Positions 40,649 through 49,106 of a DNA stretch of 49,106 nt are shown piece after piece. Within the stretch, counting starts at the first letter, position 1, and every line of letters starts with the position of its first letter. The position numbers and the translations under genes are program-made. The notes under the pieces were generated by a model. It saw only the letters and a program-made list of their open reading frames with translations. It had not been told where the DNA came from and did not search any database. This DNA is from CBFDBF01 sp050287965 (GTDB lineage Bacteria; Pseudomonadota; Gammaproteobacteria; Chromatiales; Chromatiaceae): contig JBNKCX010000052.1 in the NCBI GenBank assembly GCA_050287965.1, positions 1-49,106 on the forward strand, given 5' to 3'.

Positions 40649-41626
40649 CTAGGAAAGCCGCACCCTGGGATCGACGATGGTATAAGAAATATCGGTCAAC
40701 AGAAGGCCGATGATGTAGAGCACGGAACCAAGGAACACCATGGCCCTTACGATGGCGAAATCCTGGTTGTTGATGGCATCGATGGTGTAGCTGCCGAGCC
40801 CCGGAATACCGAAGAAAGACTCGGTAATAAGACTGCCCATGAACAGCGTGGGCAGCACCACCACCACGCCGGTAAGAATCGGGATCAGGGCGTTTTTCAG
40901 CACGTGCCGGAACAGCACCACCTGCTCCGACAACCCTTTGGCACGGGCGGTACGGACATAGTCCTTGTTGATCTCCTCCAGAAACAGCGTGCGATACCAG
41001 CGGGTACCGGAACCGATGCCGCCGATCACCCCGATGATCACCGGCAGGATCAGGAACTTGACCGCCCCCAATCCCGTGTCATATCCGGATATGGGCACCA
41101 GATTCAGCAGCTTGCCTATCAGGTATTGCCCGCCGATTATGTAGAACAGGGTTGAGATGGACATCATCACCACGCAGATCACCACGCTCCAGAAGTCGAT
41201 ATAGGTTGCACGGAAAAAGGCGATCAACAGAGCCCAGCTGATATTGACCAGCAGGCCTGCCAACAGCACCGGCACGGCGATAGCCAGGCTCGGCCACATG
41301 CGCTGAGAGATGTCGTAGCCGATATTGCGGCCGCTGTCGGAAGAGCCGAAATCAAACTTGAACAGCTTTACGGATTTCTCGAAAAAGATGGTATCGGTAA
41401 TCTTCTCTACCCCTTCCGCCTGCTCGGCATAGAGTAGCGGTTTGTTATAACCCCGTTCCTCCTTCCATTTCTCGACCGCTTCCGGCGTCACCCGCTTCAT
41501 GCCCAGCTGCATACGCGCCATATCGTCCGGGGAGTTAACCACGAAGAAGAGCACGAAGGTAATGATGTTCACCCCGATCAAGATGGGAACGGCATAGAAC
41601 GCTCGACGCAGGATATACGCCATCAT
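40649..41626 (-). CDS. Peptide/nickel-type ABC transporter permease (OppB/YejB-like)
   Basis: 325 residues from the ATG at 41626, which overlaps the TGA of the binding-protein gene. Six membrane helices; starts with MMAYILRRAFYAVPILIGVN as in OppB-type permeases. The EAA-type cytoplasmic loop reads YVRTARAKGLSEQVVLFRHVLKNALIPI, the contact for the ATPase. It ends in DISYTIVDPRVRLS. The second permease and both ATPases are not encoded here, so the system must complete with genes elsewhere or the cluster is eroded. Confidence 0.9.
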   Translation of the reverse strand: MMAYILRRAFYAVPILIGVNIITFVLFFVVNSPDDMARMQLGMKRVTPEAVEKWKEERGYNKPLLYAEQAEGVEKITDTIFFEKSVKLFKFDFGSSDSGRNIGYDISQRMWPSLAIAVPVLLAGLLVNISWALLIAFFRATYIDFWSVVICVVMMSISTLFYIIGGQYLIGKLLNLVPISGYDTGLGAVKFLILPVIIGVIGGIGSGTRWYRTLFLEEINKDYVRTARAKGLSEQVVLFRHVLKNALIPILTGVVVVLPTLFMGSLITESFFGIPGLGSYTIDAINNQDFAIVRAMVFLGSVLYIIGLLLTDISYTIVDPRVRLS

Positions 41627-43815
41627 GCGCTGGTACTCCGTTCTCTGCGGCGATAACCGAGAACAGCCGGTATCAACGAAACCGCCAGGACGCCGATCAA
41701 CAGCAGCACCGGCCACCACATCGGGGGATTCCACGCCCGCCGCTTGCGTTCCCGCTCTTCGGGATCGATCGCCTTGTACTTGAGGGTGTTGTTCGCCATC
41801 AGATTGGGTTTCACGTTGCTATACCAACTGTGGTGCAGAGAAAAACCTTTGGGGAAGAAGCCCCAGGCCCAGGGGGCGTCCCGGCGCAGGATCTCCACCA
41901 TACGGTCGATGATCTCCTGCCGCTCCGGGCTATTGTCCATATTCTTCATGCGCTCGAACAGAGCATCGAACTCCCGATTCGAGTAATTGGCCGAGTTCTC
42001 CCCGTTCTTGCCCGCCTTGGCGTTGGGGCCATAGAGCATGAACAGAAAATTCTCTGGATCGGGGTAGTCGGCATTCCAACCCCAGGAGAAGATCTGAGCT
42101 GTGCCCTTGAGCATCTTTTCCTGAAACCGGTTGTAATCGGTGGCCCGGATCACCAGCTCGATACCCAGTTTTTTAAACTGCTTGCGAAACCAGTTGAGGC
42201 GCGCTTTGTCGTCCGGTCCTGTGGCGGTGGTATCGTAATAGAGGATCAGGGCCTTGCCACTTTGCGCGTCCCGCCCTCCCGGATAACCGGCCCGCACCAT
42301 CAGCTCCCTGGCGAATTCGATGGATCTGCGCCGCGGCCTTTCCGCGACCCGTTCATAGACATAGGGATTGATGTCTCCGTCCCGGTAGCCGTAGATCCCC
42401 GGCGGAATGGGGCCCTGGGCCGGCAGCCCGCGGTCGTTCAGAAAGATGGAGATAAACTCTTCATAATCCACCGCGATGGAGATGGCCTGACGCAGCAGCC
42501 GCGCCCGTTCCGAGTCGCCTCCCACCACCGGATCGAGCCAGTTGAAACCCATATAAAAGATACTGGTCTGGACCGCCGTCACCAGTTTGATCCCCTTGGC
42601 CTCCAGCGCCTCGGTCAGCCTCGCCTCCCCCTGCTGGCCGATGCTGACCGCCTGATCAAAACTGTCGGAGCTGACGCCGGACGCGTCGTAGTAGCCCTGC
42701 AGGAACTTGTTCCAGTAGGGGATGCTCTCCTTCTCCAGGCTATAGACCGCCTTGTCGATCAGCGGCAGCGGCCGGCCGGCATCTCGCAGCAGACCCTGTT
42801 CCCGGTCTCCGGCCTCCCCCTCTGACGGATAGCGCTCGTCGTGGAAGTTGGGATTGCGCTCCATCACCATACGCAGGTTGGGGTTGTTCTCGGTCAACAT
42901 GAAAGGTCCGGTACCCACCGGGTACCAGTCCAGCTTGATGTTACGCCGCCATAGTCCTTCCTGGGCGTAGAAGCGGTCCGCTTCCCACGGCATAGGGGCG
43001 AAGAACGGCATGGCCATCCAGTAGAGGAACTGCGGGTACTTGCCTCGCAACCGCACTCGGAAGCTGTAGCGGTCCAGCACCTCCACCCCTTCCATGGGGA
43101 ATCCCCGCAGATCGAGATACGGCCGCTCCTCTCCGGTCTCCTTCTTGAGCCGCTGTTCCTCCGCTTCCAACCGCTTCTCCAACTCCCGGAATCCCACGAT
43201 GTACTGTCCCATCACACCGGCGATGGGGCAGTGCAGGCGGGGAAAGGCAAGCCGTTTGATCTGGTAGACATAGTCCTCCGCCGTCAGTTCGCGGCTGCCG
43301 GTGTGTTCGAAGCCGGAGAGGGTGTGGAGAGATACCAGCTGCCCCTCGGTCAGGGCGTGGTAGCGGTACTCCCCGGTCTCCGTCCGGGCGAAGGCGGGAT
43401 GGGGCTGAAAACGGATACCGGGACGGATACGGATCTCATATTCGCTATAGGCCACGGTCTCCGGGGCCGCCCCGGGATTGAGGATTTCCCCCCCCTTGCC
43501 GATGTAACGGACCTGCGGCATACCGTCGCTGGTGAGGGGTATCAACTGATAGGGGCGCTTCAGAAAATGGTACTGCAGCGGCGGCTCGTAGATCTGGCCG
43601 GTAAAGACCGCCTCGGCGGCAGTGTAGGAACGGGCGGGATCCAGATGCTTGGGCCGTTCCTCGAAGGCGCTATAGAGCACATTGCGCCCCGCATCCCCTT
43701 GCGGATAGGGGCTGTTCTGCGGGCCTTCCTCGCACCCCCCCAGAAACAGCGGGAGCAGCGCCAGACCTCCCGCAAGGATTCGCCAAATGCGCCTGTACTG
43801 GGACGGTTGGATCAT
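41623..43815 (-). CDS. Family 5 extracellular solute-binding lipoprotein with C-terminal membrane helix
   Basis: 730 residues from the ATG at 43815. The lipoprotein signal ends in LFLGGC (Cys28). The large two-lobe binding fold follows: HLDPARSYTAAEAVFTGQIYEP, YPVGTGPFMLTENNPNLRM and QIFSWGWNADYPDPENFLFM are typical of peptide-binding SBP_bac_5 proteins. It is unusual in ending with a hydrophobic helix (WWPVLLLIGVLAVSLIPAVLGY, about 701-722) and a basic tail, which would tether it at both ends to the inner membrane. It precedes and overlaps the permease gene by the stop/start codons. Confidence 0.9.
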   Translation of the reverse strand: MIQPSQYRRIWRILAGGLALLPLFLGGCEEGPQNSPYPQGDAGRNVLYSAFEERPKHLDPARSYTAAEAVFTGQIYEPPLQYHFLKRPYQLIPLTSDGMPQVRYIGKGGEILNPGAAPETVAYSEYEIRIRPGIRFQPHPAFARTETGEYRYHALTEGQLVSLHTLSGFEHTGSRELTAEDYVYQIKRLAFPRLHCPIAGVMGQYIVGFRELEKRLEAEEQRLKKETGEERPYLDLRGFPMEGVEVLDRYSFRVRLRGKYPQFLYWMAMPFFAPMPWEADRFYAQEGLWRRNIKLDWYPVGTGPFMLTENNPNLRMVMERNPNFHDERYPSEGEAGDREQGLLRDAGRPLPLIDKAVYSLEKESIPYWNKFLQGYYDASGVSSDSFDQAVSIGQQGEARLTEALEAKGIKLVTAVQTSIFYMGFNWLDPVVGGDSERARLLRQAISIAVDYEEFISIFLNDRGLPAQGPIPPGIYGYRDGDINPYVYERVAERPRRRSIEFARELMVRAGYPGGRDAQSGKALILYYDTTATGPDDKARLNWFRKQFKKLGIELVIRATDYNRFQEKMLKGTAQIFSWGWNADYPDPENFLFMLYGPNAKAGKNGENSANYSNREFDALFERMKNMDNSPERQEIIDRMVEILRRDAPWAWGFFPKGFSLHHSWYSNVKPNLMANNTLKYKAIDPEERERKRRAWNPPMWWPVLLLIGVLAVSLIPAVLGYRRRERSTSA

Positions 43816-43998
43816 AAAAAACAGTCTGTTCCGCAGGGTAATATCAATCCTGAAAACGACCGGGGCGCGGGGCGGACTTCTTTTCCTGTCCGGCCTTTTC
43901 CGGTACTGTACGGGGCACCGCGCCAGCGGCACCGGGGACATGATCGCATTCCCCCCCGCCGTTGTCAGCCATTAACAGAAGAAGAGGCAGAGATATCC

Positions 43999-44775
43999 AT
44001 GGGCTTTCTACAAGACAAACGTATCCTCGTCACCGGCGTCGCCAGCAACCGCTCCATCGCCTGGGGAGTGGCCCAGGCCATGCACCGCGAGGGCGCGCAA
44101 CTGGCCTTCAGTTATCAGGGTGAAAAACTCAAGAAGCGGGTGGAGGAATTTGCCGCCCAGTGCGAATCCGACATCGTGCTGGAGCTGGATGTAACCAGCG
44201 ACGACCAGATCGAAGCCGCTTTCCGGGATCTCGGCAAGGCGTGGGACGGCCTGGACGGTATCGTCCACTCCATCGCATTTGCCGGCCGGGAGCAGCTGGA
44301 AGGAAGCTATGCCGATGCCGTCACCCGGGAAGGGTTCGCCGCGGCCCATGATATCAGCGCCTACAGCTTCGCCGCCCTGGCCAAGGCCGGCCGGGAGATG
44401 ATGCGGGGCAGAAACGGCGCCCTGGTCACCATGACCTACCTGGGTGCCGTGCGCACCATCCCAAGTTACAACGTCATGGGCGTGGCCAAGGCGAGCCTGG
44501 AGGCCAATGTGCGTTATCTGGCGGACGCCCTGGGTCCGGAAGGCACCCGCGTCAACGCCGTGTCCGCCGGCCCCATCCGCACCCTGGCCGCCTCCGGCAT
44601 CAAGGGTTTCAAGGGGATGCTGGACGAGGCGGAGGCCAAGACACCTCTGCGCCGCAACGTCACCATCGACGAGGTGGGCAACGCCGCCGCCTTCCTCTGT
44701 TCGGATCTGGCCTCCGGCATCACCGGCGACGTGCTGTACGTGGACTCCGGCTACCACATCGTCGGCATGGCCTGA
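43999..44775 (+). CDS. fabI: Enoyl-[acyl-carrier-protein] reductase (NADH)
   Basis: 258 residues, the normal FabI length. It reduces trans-2-enoyl-ACP in the last step of fatty-acid elongation in the cytosol. Motifs: the N-terminal KRILVTGVASNRSIAWG nucleotide-binding segment, DGIVHSIAFAG, and the catalytic MTYLGAVRTIPSYNVMGVAK, in which Tyr and Lys are six residues apart. The start at 43999 follows AGAGG; an open frame extending upstream is not coding. A strong terminator follows. Confidence 0.96.
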   Translation: MGFLQDKRILVTGVASNRSIAWGVAQAMHREGAQLAFSYQGEKLKKRVEEFAAQCESDIVLELDVTSDDQIEAAFRDLGKAWDGLDGIVHSIAFAGREQLEGSYADAVTREGFAAAHDISAYSFAALAKAGREMMRGRNGALVTMTYLGAVRTIPSYNVMGVAKASLEANVRYLADALGPEGTRVNAVSAGPIRTLAASGIKGFKGMLDEAEAKTPLRRNVTIDEVGNAAAFLCSDLASGITGDVLYVDSGYHIVGMA

Positions 44776-44798
44776 TAACTACCCGATACAGGAGTAAA

Positions 44799-44825
44799 AA
44801 AAAGGCGGGCTTGGCCCGCCTTTTT
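44799..44825 (+). terminator. Rho-independent terminator after fabI
   Basis: AAAAGGCGGGC and GCCCGCCTTTTT form a perfect stem with a TTG loop, followed by a T-run. It lies about 25 bases past the fabI stop. Confidence 0.93.
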
Positions 44826-44842
44826 CTTTGTGTCCTTGTTAT

Positions 44843-44960
44843 CCACCACGGAGGTCACGGAGATGCACAGAGGTTTATATGATCGGCATCTAACTCTACG
44901 GACCTCCGTGTCCTCTGTGGTTATATAGAGTTCGTGCCTCTCCGTCCTCTGCGTTTATCC
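44843..44960. repeat. Dispersed CTCCGTG/CACGGAG repeat block
   Basis: The gap after fabI contains CCACGGAGGTCACGGAGATG near 44845, then the inverse copies ACCTCCGTGTCCTCTGTGG near 44922 and CTCTCCGTCCTCTGCGTTTAT near 44938. These share cores with 24388-24407. No gene is visible. Confidence 0.65.
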
Positions 44961-44970
44961 TCCCGGCCGC

Positions 44971-46020
44971 TCAGACCTCGACCAACTGACTCACGATATG
45001 GTGCGCCGTCTCCACCGAGGTGCCGAGCTTGCCGGAAAAGACGTGGAAGTATTTGTCGTCGATCATGTTAACGATGGTGGGTCGGGCATCATCGTAATCC
45101 CGATCGGGAAGCACGGCGCGGACCGTATACATGGAGCCGATATGATCGAACTCCAGACCATCGAAAAAGTGGCGGGCGGTATCTCGGAACAGGTCGATGG
45201 TGGTTATGGGCGGATTCTTCACAATCCCCCGGTTAACCAGGCCACGGTAGCCAAAGGGTATCTCGATGTTCTGGGAAACCACCTCCTGATGAATGGCGTG
45301 GGTGACGTTGCCCATGACGTGCAAACCGGTATCGCTATAAGGATCGAGGCAGAAAAAAGGTCCGTCCATCACCACCAGGCTGATATTGCGAAACCGCTCC
45401 GGGAGTTTAACCACCGGTTTTTCCACCAGTTCGAACTGAAGGACGCGCTTGTTGCGGTCCTTGAGGACATAGTTGTAGTTCGCGTAAGTAGCGGAGACGA
45501 TGTAGTCATAATCCCCTTGAGTCGCACAGTCGAACTCGGCATTGAGCTTTAAAGCAATATTGGGAAGCGCCTTGATCTTCGCGTTTATATCCACCCTCAG
45601 TGCGTTGATATCGATAAGCTGCTCTTCTACCCGGAATACACCGTCGACGTTTCTCAAGCCTTCAATGGAACCTTCCCGGTAAGGCAACCCCACGGAGTCC
45701 ATAAAGGCGACATACTGATCTCTGTCCACCAGACTGTCATGGGCAGATATGGCGTAGTAGTGCTCCACACCCATCTTGTTCTCGAGCATGCAATCCCCGT
45801 ACTCCGCCAGAAAGGAATCGATCCCCCGCTTGCTGCTGATGGCGGTCTCCTTGCTCCGCGGATAATGGTACCCTGCATGCAGCCGGTATTGATTGATCCC
45901 GGAGGCCTCCTTCAGCAGTTCATCATTACGTTCGTACAGCTCGACCTGGTGCCCCTCCCGCGCCAGAAAGATGGCGATGGTTGTACCGAACAGTCCGCCC
46001 CCGATTACTGCGATTTTCAT
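44971..46020 (-). CDS. FAD-dependent oxidoreductase (DAO-type)
   Basis: 349 residues from the ATG at 46020, overlapping the upstream stop. The N-terminus KIAVIGGGLFGTTIAIFLAREG is an FAD/NAD Rossmann motif, and YRLHAGYHYPRSKET follows as in D-amino-acid-oxidase-like flavoproteins. A C-terminal segment (KLGTSVETAHHIVSQLVEV) would close the FAD site. Relatives of this form occur in cell-surface glycan clusters, where substrates are mostly unknown. It is the second gene of a two-gene module with the Gfo/Idh/MocA protein, located between fabI and ppiD. Confidence 0.82.
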   Translation of the reverse strand: MKIAVIGGGLFGTTIAIFLAREGHQVELYERNDELLKEASGINQYRLHAGYHYPRSKETAISSKRGIDSFLAEYGDCMLENKMGVEHYYAISAHDSLVDRDQYVAFMDSVGLPYREGSIEGLRNVDGVFRVEEQLIDINALRVDINAKIKALPNIALKLNAEFDCATQGDYDYIVSATYANYNYVLKDRNKRVLQFELVEKPVVKLPERFRNISLVVMDGPFFCLDPYSDTGLHVMGNVTHAIHQEVVSQNIEIPFGYRGLVNRGIVKNPPITTIDLFRDTARHFFDGLEFDHIGSMYTVRAVLPDRDYDDARPTIVNMIDDKYFHVFSGKLGTSVETAHHIVSQLVEV

Positions 46021-46787
46021 AACATCTGCCCCAACAGCTGATCCACTTGACGGTTGACCCACAGGCCCCTACCGTTGTTTCGCCGCTGATCATATTGTGA
46101 AGTAAAAGCTGTCAACAACATCTGCTGCAGCGCGTCTTTATCCCCGGGTTTGTGAGTAAAATCGATGGTATTTATCCGATGCGCCTGTGGAATCGCGGGG
46201 TCAATCGAGTACTCAATGATCACCTCCCTTTGACCGTAGACGATCGTCAATCTAAACAGATCCGCGCCAACGGCAAATTCCCGTACTGCGGGTTGTTCGC
46301 CGCAAACCAGATCTTCAATAAGATATAGATCGTGATAACAGAGTCTGAACAGGACATCCTGGACGGAACCGAATTCCCGGCCGTTCCATTTGTTCCAGAG
46401 GATATGTATGGAATCGTTCCCGGCCAGCTCCTGCATGCGGGAAAATCCCGGGTGATAGCTGAAGACATCGTCGATATAGAGATGCGCCCCGAGTTCCCGC
46501 GCCATGGTCACCAGATACTCCGAATCGGCGGTCGACGGGGTCAGGGGTTTGGTGCAGAAAACGTTTCGTTTTGCCTCAAGCAGGCCGGCGGTGATCGATC
46601 TGTGGGAAGCCGTCGGCGTCGTCACCACCGCCCAATCTATATCGTGCTGCCTGCTCATCGCCAGAAAATCGTCGTTTCTTCCGGCGACAAACATAAGATG
46701 AAGATCATGTTCCTCCGAGAGGACCGCGATCTTATCCCTTATCTTCTCTCCCCAGTATCCGCCGCCGATAATTCCAATTTTTGTCAT
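46017..46787 (-). CDS. Gfo/Idh/MocA-family oxidoreductase
   Basis: 256 residues from the ATG at 46787; an earlier start would overlap the gap to ppiD. The N-terminal Rossmann motif is KIGIIGGGYWGEK, followed by WAVVTTPTASHRSITAGLLEAKRNVFCTKPL, which includes the family's EKP-like TKP motif. The C-terminal domain is shorter than usual (about 130 residues). NAD(P)-dependent sugar or amino-sugar dehydrogenase is the typical activity. It overlaps the flavoprotein gene by 4 bases, so the two probably act in sequence on one substrate. Confidence 0.82.
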   Translation of the reverse strand: MTKIGIIGGGYWGEKIRDKIAVLSEEHDLHLMFVAGRNDDFLAMSRQHDIDWAVVTTPTASHRSITAGLLEAKRNVFCTKPLTPSTADSEYLVTMARELGAHLYIDDVFSYHPGFSRMQELAGNDSIHILWNKWNGREFGSVQDVLFRLCYHDLYLIEDLVCGEQPAVREFAVGADLFRLTIVYGQREVIIEYSIDPAIPQAHRINTIDFTHKPGDKDALQQMLLTAFTSQYDQRRNNGRGLWVNRQVDQLLGQML

Positions 46788-46825
46788 CTTCGGATGGTTT
46801 CCGGGCACCCGTCGCTTCGATCCGC

Positions 46826-48736
46826 TTAATCTTCCTTCTTGGAGACCACGATCGTCGCCGCATCCCGCTCATTGTCGACGAAATGCTGCAGATAACTCTC
46901 CCCTAAAGAAGACTGCATAATATTGCGCATGTTTCGCCTGGCAGCCAGATCGGCGTCTTCCATGGCACCGTCCGTAACCGAACGCAGCGCGATAACGACG
47001 AAGTTACCGTTGTCCAACACCGCGTCGCCGAAAACCGGCTCCTCTCCCGCGGGACGCGGCAGACGGAACAGACTCTCCCTGACGGGCTGCGGCACAACGG
47101 TATCGTCGCGGCTGATACTTCCCGGTTTGGCGAGCTGTTTTGCCTCCGCCGCCGCCACCGCCTGCAGGGTCTCACCCCCCTGCAGCCTGGCGATGAGATC
47201 CTTGCCATGCTCCGCGGCCCTGGCCGCCGCCTTTTCCCGGCGCAGAGCCTTGCTTATTCCCTCGCTGACCGACTCCAGCGGCAGCAGACTCGCCTCCTTG
47301 TGGTCGGTAACCCGCAGCACCATCACCTGCTCATCTCCCAACTCAATCAGCTCGCTGTTGAGTCCCTGAACCAGAACATCCTCACTGAAGGCGGCATTGG
47401 TAACCTTCGGCGATGAGAACAAGCCCGGGCCTCCGTCACGCCCTATCCAGCCGCCGTCCCGAACAGTCAGCCCCAAGGCCTCGGCCGCCGGTTCGAGGCT
47501 GTCCTGGTTCTTGAAGGTTTCATTGGCGAGCTTTTCCACATAATCATAATAAAACCGCTCGGCTTCGCTCTGAAGATAGGCATCCCGCACCTGTTGACGC
47601 ACCTCGTCAAAGGTTTTGCCCTGCGAGCCGCGGATATCATTCAGTTGAATGATATGGAACCCGAAACTGGTCTGTACCGGTTCGCTGACGTCCCCCACAT
47701 TCAAGCCGAACATTGCCTGGTCAAACGGGACTTCCATACCCCCCTGCTCCATATAACCCAGGTCTCCTCCGATGCTGTTGGATAAGGGGTCTTCCGAAAC
47801 CTGTTTTGCCACGGCCGCGAAGGACTCCCCGTTGCGCACCCTTTGCAACGCCGCTTCCGCCCGTGATCGCGCCGCATCCACGGCGGTCGCGTCCGCACTA
47901 TCCACCACTCTGATAAGGATATGACTCACCCTTCTCTGCTCGGGTGTCATGTAGTCACTTTTATATTGCTCGTAATAGTCCCGCAGCGTCTCGTCATCGG
48001 CCTCCAGCGTCTTGGCGATATCCCCGATATTCAGTTCCACATACTCCAGTTTCACCTGTTCCGGAGACATGAATTCACTCTGGTGGGACTGGTAATAGGC
48101 CTCTACTTCCGCGGGCTCAACGGTCACTGCCGGCAGAAAGTCCCGCACCGGGATCTCCAGGTACTCGAAGGCCCGTTGTTGCCGCTCCAGGCGCACCCGC
48201 TCCGCCAACTCACCCTCCGCCACCAGGGCCGAGTTGGCTATCCCCAAGGCCAGCTGATTTTTCAGGACGTCCTGCCGAAACTGGGCTATGAACTCTTCCG
48301 GGGACAACCCCCGCTGACGAACCTTGCTGTCAAAGACCTCTTGGCTGAATTTGCCTCCCACCTGAAATGCCGGTATCTGTCGGACGTACTGGCGCACCAT
48401 GTCGTCCCCGGCCCGCAAACCGATCCGGTCGACGGCCTCAAGAACCAGTTCCGCCGTAATCAGATTTTCCAGAACCTGCGCCCGTAGTTCATTTTCATCC
48501 ATCTGATCCGGCCGATAGGCGGCGCCCATTCTATTGCTCAGCCGGTTCTGATAATCGCGATAACTCTCTTCGAATTCCCGTTCCGTGATATCCCGTTTAT
48601 TGATGGAGACCTTTACCGGCGCCGCCCCTCCTCCGAGATACTCCTGGATACCCCACAGGGCGAATGGAATAGTGATAAGAATAACGATTACCCAGGCTAT
48701 CCACCCCTGAGCCCGATCTCTAATGGTCTGAAGCAT
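46826..48736 (-). CDS. ppiD: Periplasmic folding chaperone PpiD
   Basis: 636 residues. One N-terminal membrane anchor (WIAWVIVILITIPFALWGI, about 13-31) is followed by a SurA-like chaperone domain (GAAYRPDQMDENELRAQVLENLI) and a parvulin domain (RRVSHILIRVVDSADA, then LGYMEQGGMEVPFDQAMFGL and FGFHIIQLNDI; about 260-365). The C-terminus forms the large chaperone extension. It binds newly translocated proteins at the Sec translocon. In many gammaproteobacteria it lies near lon, hupB and fabI; the tRNA pair precedes it here. Full-length. Confidence 0.94.
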   Translation of the reverse strand: MLQTIRDRAQGWIAWVIVILITIPFALWGIQEYLGGGAAPVKVSINKRDITEREFEESYRDYQNRLSNRMGAAYRPDQMDENELRAQVLENLITAELVLEAVDRIGLRAGDDMVRQYVRQIPAFQVGGKFSQEVFDSKVRQRGLSPEEFIAQFRQDVLKNQLALGIANSALVAEGELAERVRLERQQRAFEYLEIPVRDFLPAVTVEPAEVEAYYQSHQSEFMSPEQVKLEYVELNIGDIAKTLEADDETLRDYYEQYKSDYMTPEQRRVSHILIRVVDSADATAVDAARSRAEAALQRVRNGESFAAVAKQVSEDPLSNSIGGDLGYMEQGGMEVPFDQAMFGLNVGDVSEPVQTSFGFHIIQLNDIRGSQGKTFDEVRQQVRDAYLQSEAERFYYDYVEKLANETFKNQDSLEPAAEALGLTVRDGGWIGRDGGPGLFSSPKVTNAAFSEDVLVQGLNSELIELGDEQVMVLRVTDHKEASLLPLESVSEGISKALRREKAAARAAEHGKDLIARLQGGETLQAVAAAEAKQLAKPGSISRDDTVVPQPVRESLFRLPRPAGEEPVFGDAVLDNGNFVVIALRSVTDGAMEDADLAARRNMRNIMQSSLGESYLQHFVDNERDAATIVVSKKED

Positions 48737-48927
48737 GAGATTTGTCCGCGCAAAAAAACCTGTTGCCTGAAAGATTCCTGATTATACGGATTTCCAGGGC
48801 ATTGTAAGATACTTCCGCAGGCACCCGCCCGGCGGGCGGCGGAGATTTAATCCCGACCACCGCGATTTTTATAATGCAGTCCCTCCGGCATCATCAGGAT
48901 GGACTGTTTTGCGGGGCCGTCAAATAA

Positions 48928-48955
48928 AAACGGGGTATCAAACGATACCCCGTTT
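48928..48955 (-). terminator. Rho-independent terminator downstream of the tRNA genes
   Basis: AAACGGGGTATC and GATACCCCGTTT form a 12-bp stem with a 4-base loop, followed on the minus strand by a T-rich tail (TTTATTTG). It ends the tRNA transcript before ppiD. Confidence 0.92.
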
Positions 48956-48966
48956 ACAGGCATAAA

Positions 48967-49043
48967 TGGCGGAGTGGACGGGACTCGAACCCGCGACCCC
49001 CGGCGTGACAGGCCGGTATTCTAACCAACTGAACTACCACTCC
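48967..49043 (-). tRNA. tRNA-Asp (anticodon GTC)
   Basis: 77-nt tRNA with encoded CCA. The acceptor stem GGAGTGG pairs with CCACTCC. The anticodon loop CTGTCAC gives GTC. The sequence GGGTCGCGGGTTCGAGTCCCG covers variable loop and T-arm and matches the E. coli tRNA-Asp layout. Confidence 0.96.
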
Positions 49044-49050
49044 CAAAGCT

Positions 49051-49106
49051 TGGTGGGTGCTGCAGGGATCGAACCTGCGACCCTCGCCTTGTAAGGGCGA
49101 TGCTCT
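49051..49106 (-). tRNA. tRNA-Val (anticodon TAC), 5' end outside window
   Basis: The 3' part of a tRNA, including encoded CCA: acceptor strand GCACCCACCA, T-arm with GGTTCGATCC, and anticodon loop CTTACAA reading TAC. The D-arm beyond AGAGC and the 5' acceptor strand lie outside the right edge. Confidence 0.92.

Noticed and set aside
43231..43998. In-frame extension upstream of fabI
   Set aside because: The frame stays open by composition only. FabI alignment, a ribosome site at 43985 and the divergent binding-protein gene all place the start at 43999.
1..49106. CRISPR array, prophage or insertion sequence
   Set aside because: No regularly spaced direct repeats, transposase, integrase or phage structural genes were found on either strand.

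Overview
The window reads as chromosomal DNA of a free-living or symbiotic gammaproteobacterium. The gene set is typical of that class: EttA, a YoaA-type helicase, LpxH, cysS next to two cyclophilins, a bifunctional PBP1b, FabI beside PpiD, and a tRNA-Val/tRNA-Asp pair. Coding density is high and base composition GC-rich. A diheme cytochrome c, a rhodanese, a DUF4405-type membrane protein and dispersed short repeats would fit a Chromatiales-like sulfur-oxidising lineage, but this placement is inference; no single gene here fixes it.

Layout. 1-238 is the tail of an unrecognised gene. 370-1785 is a lipoamide-dehydrogenase-like flavoprotein. 1820-5128 (minus) holds a glycosyltransferase, a small lipoprotein, a Cdd1-type HhH protein, an antibiotic-biosynthesis-monooxygenase fold protein and an AraC regulator. 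5259-7314 (minus) is an AT-richer accessory block of short ORFan membrane or secreted proteins, separated by inverted-repeat spacers that look like integron-cassette boundaries. 7432-9705 is a TPR lipoprotein with an FGE-like domain. Then come ettA, a Spy/CpxP-like protein with a two-component system (11983-14579), and a 1594-residue acyl-CoA-dehydratase-activase-like protein (14918-19702).

The centre is housekeeping: cysS, two tandem cyclophilins and lpxH, followed by a convergent set (LAB_N protein, ArnC-like GT2, ArnT-like membrane glycosyltransferase) probably acting on lipid A or another envelope lipid. Next are a diheme cytochrome c, tsaB, a YoaA-type helicase with a small nuclease-like protein, mrcB (PBP1b) with an overlapping LpoP-like TPR lipoprotein, and an L,D-transpeptidase-like protein.

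The right part has a YadGH-type ABC exporter, a second OmpR-type two-component system with two divergent exported or membrane proteins, a rhodanese, an incomplete Opp-type peptide transporter (binding protein plus one permease), fabI, a two-gene oxidoreductase module placed between fabI and ppiD, ppiD, tRNA-Asp and a partial tRNA-Val.

The main themes are envelope biogenesis and envelope-stress sensing. Both two-component loci carry promoter-region half-sites of GT(T/C)ACA type spaced 10 bp apart. Three families of short dispersed repeats occupy the larger intergenic gaps. The least explained parts are the cassette-like block, the giant activase, and the oxidoreductase pair beside ppiD.
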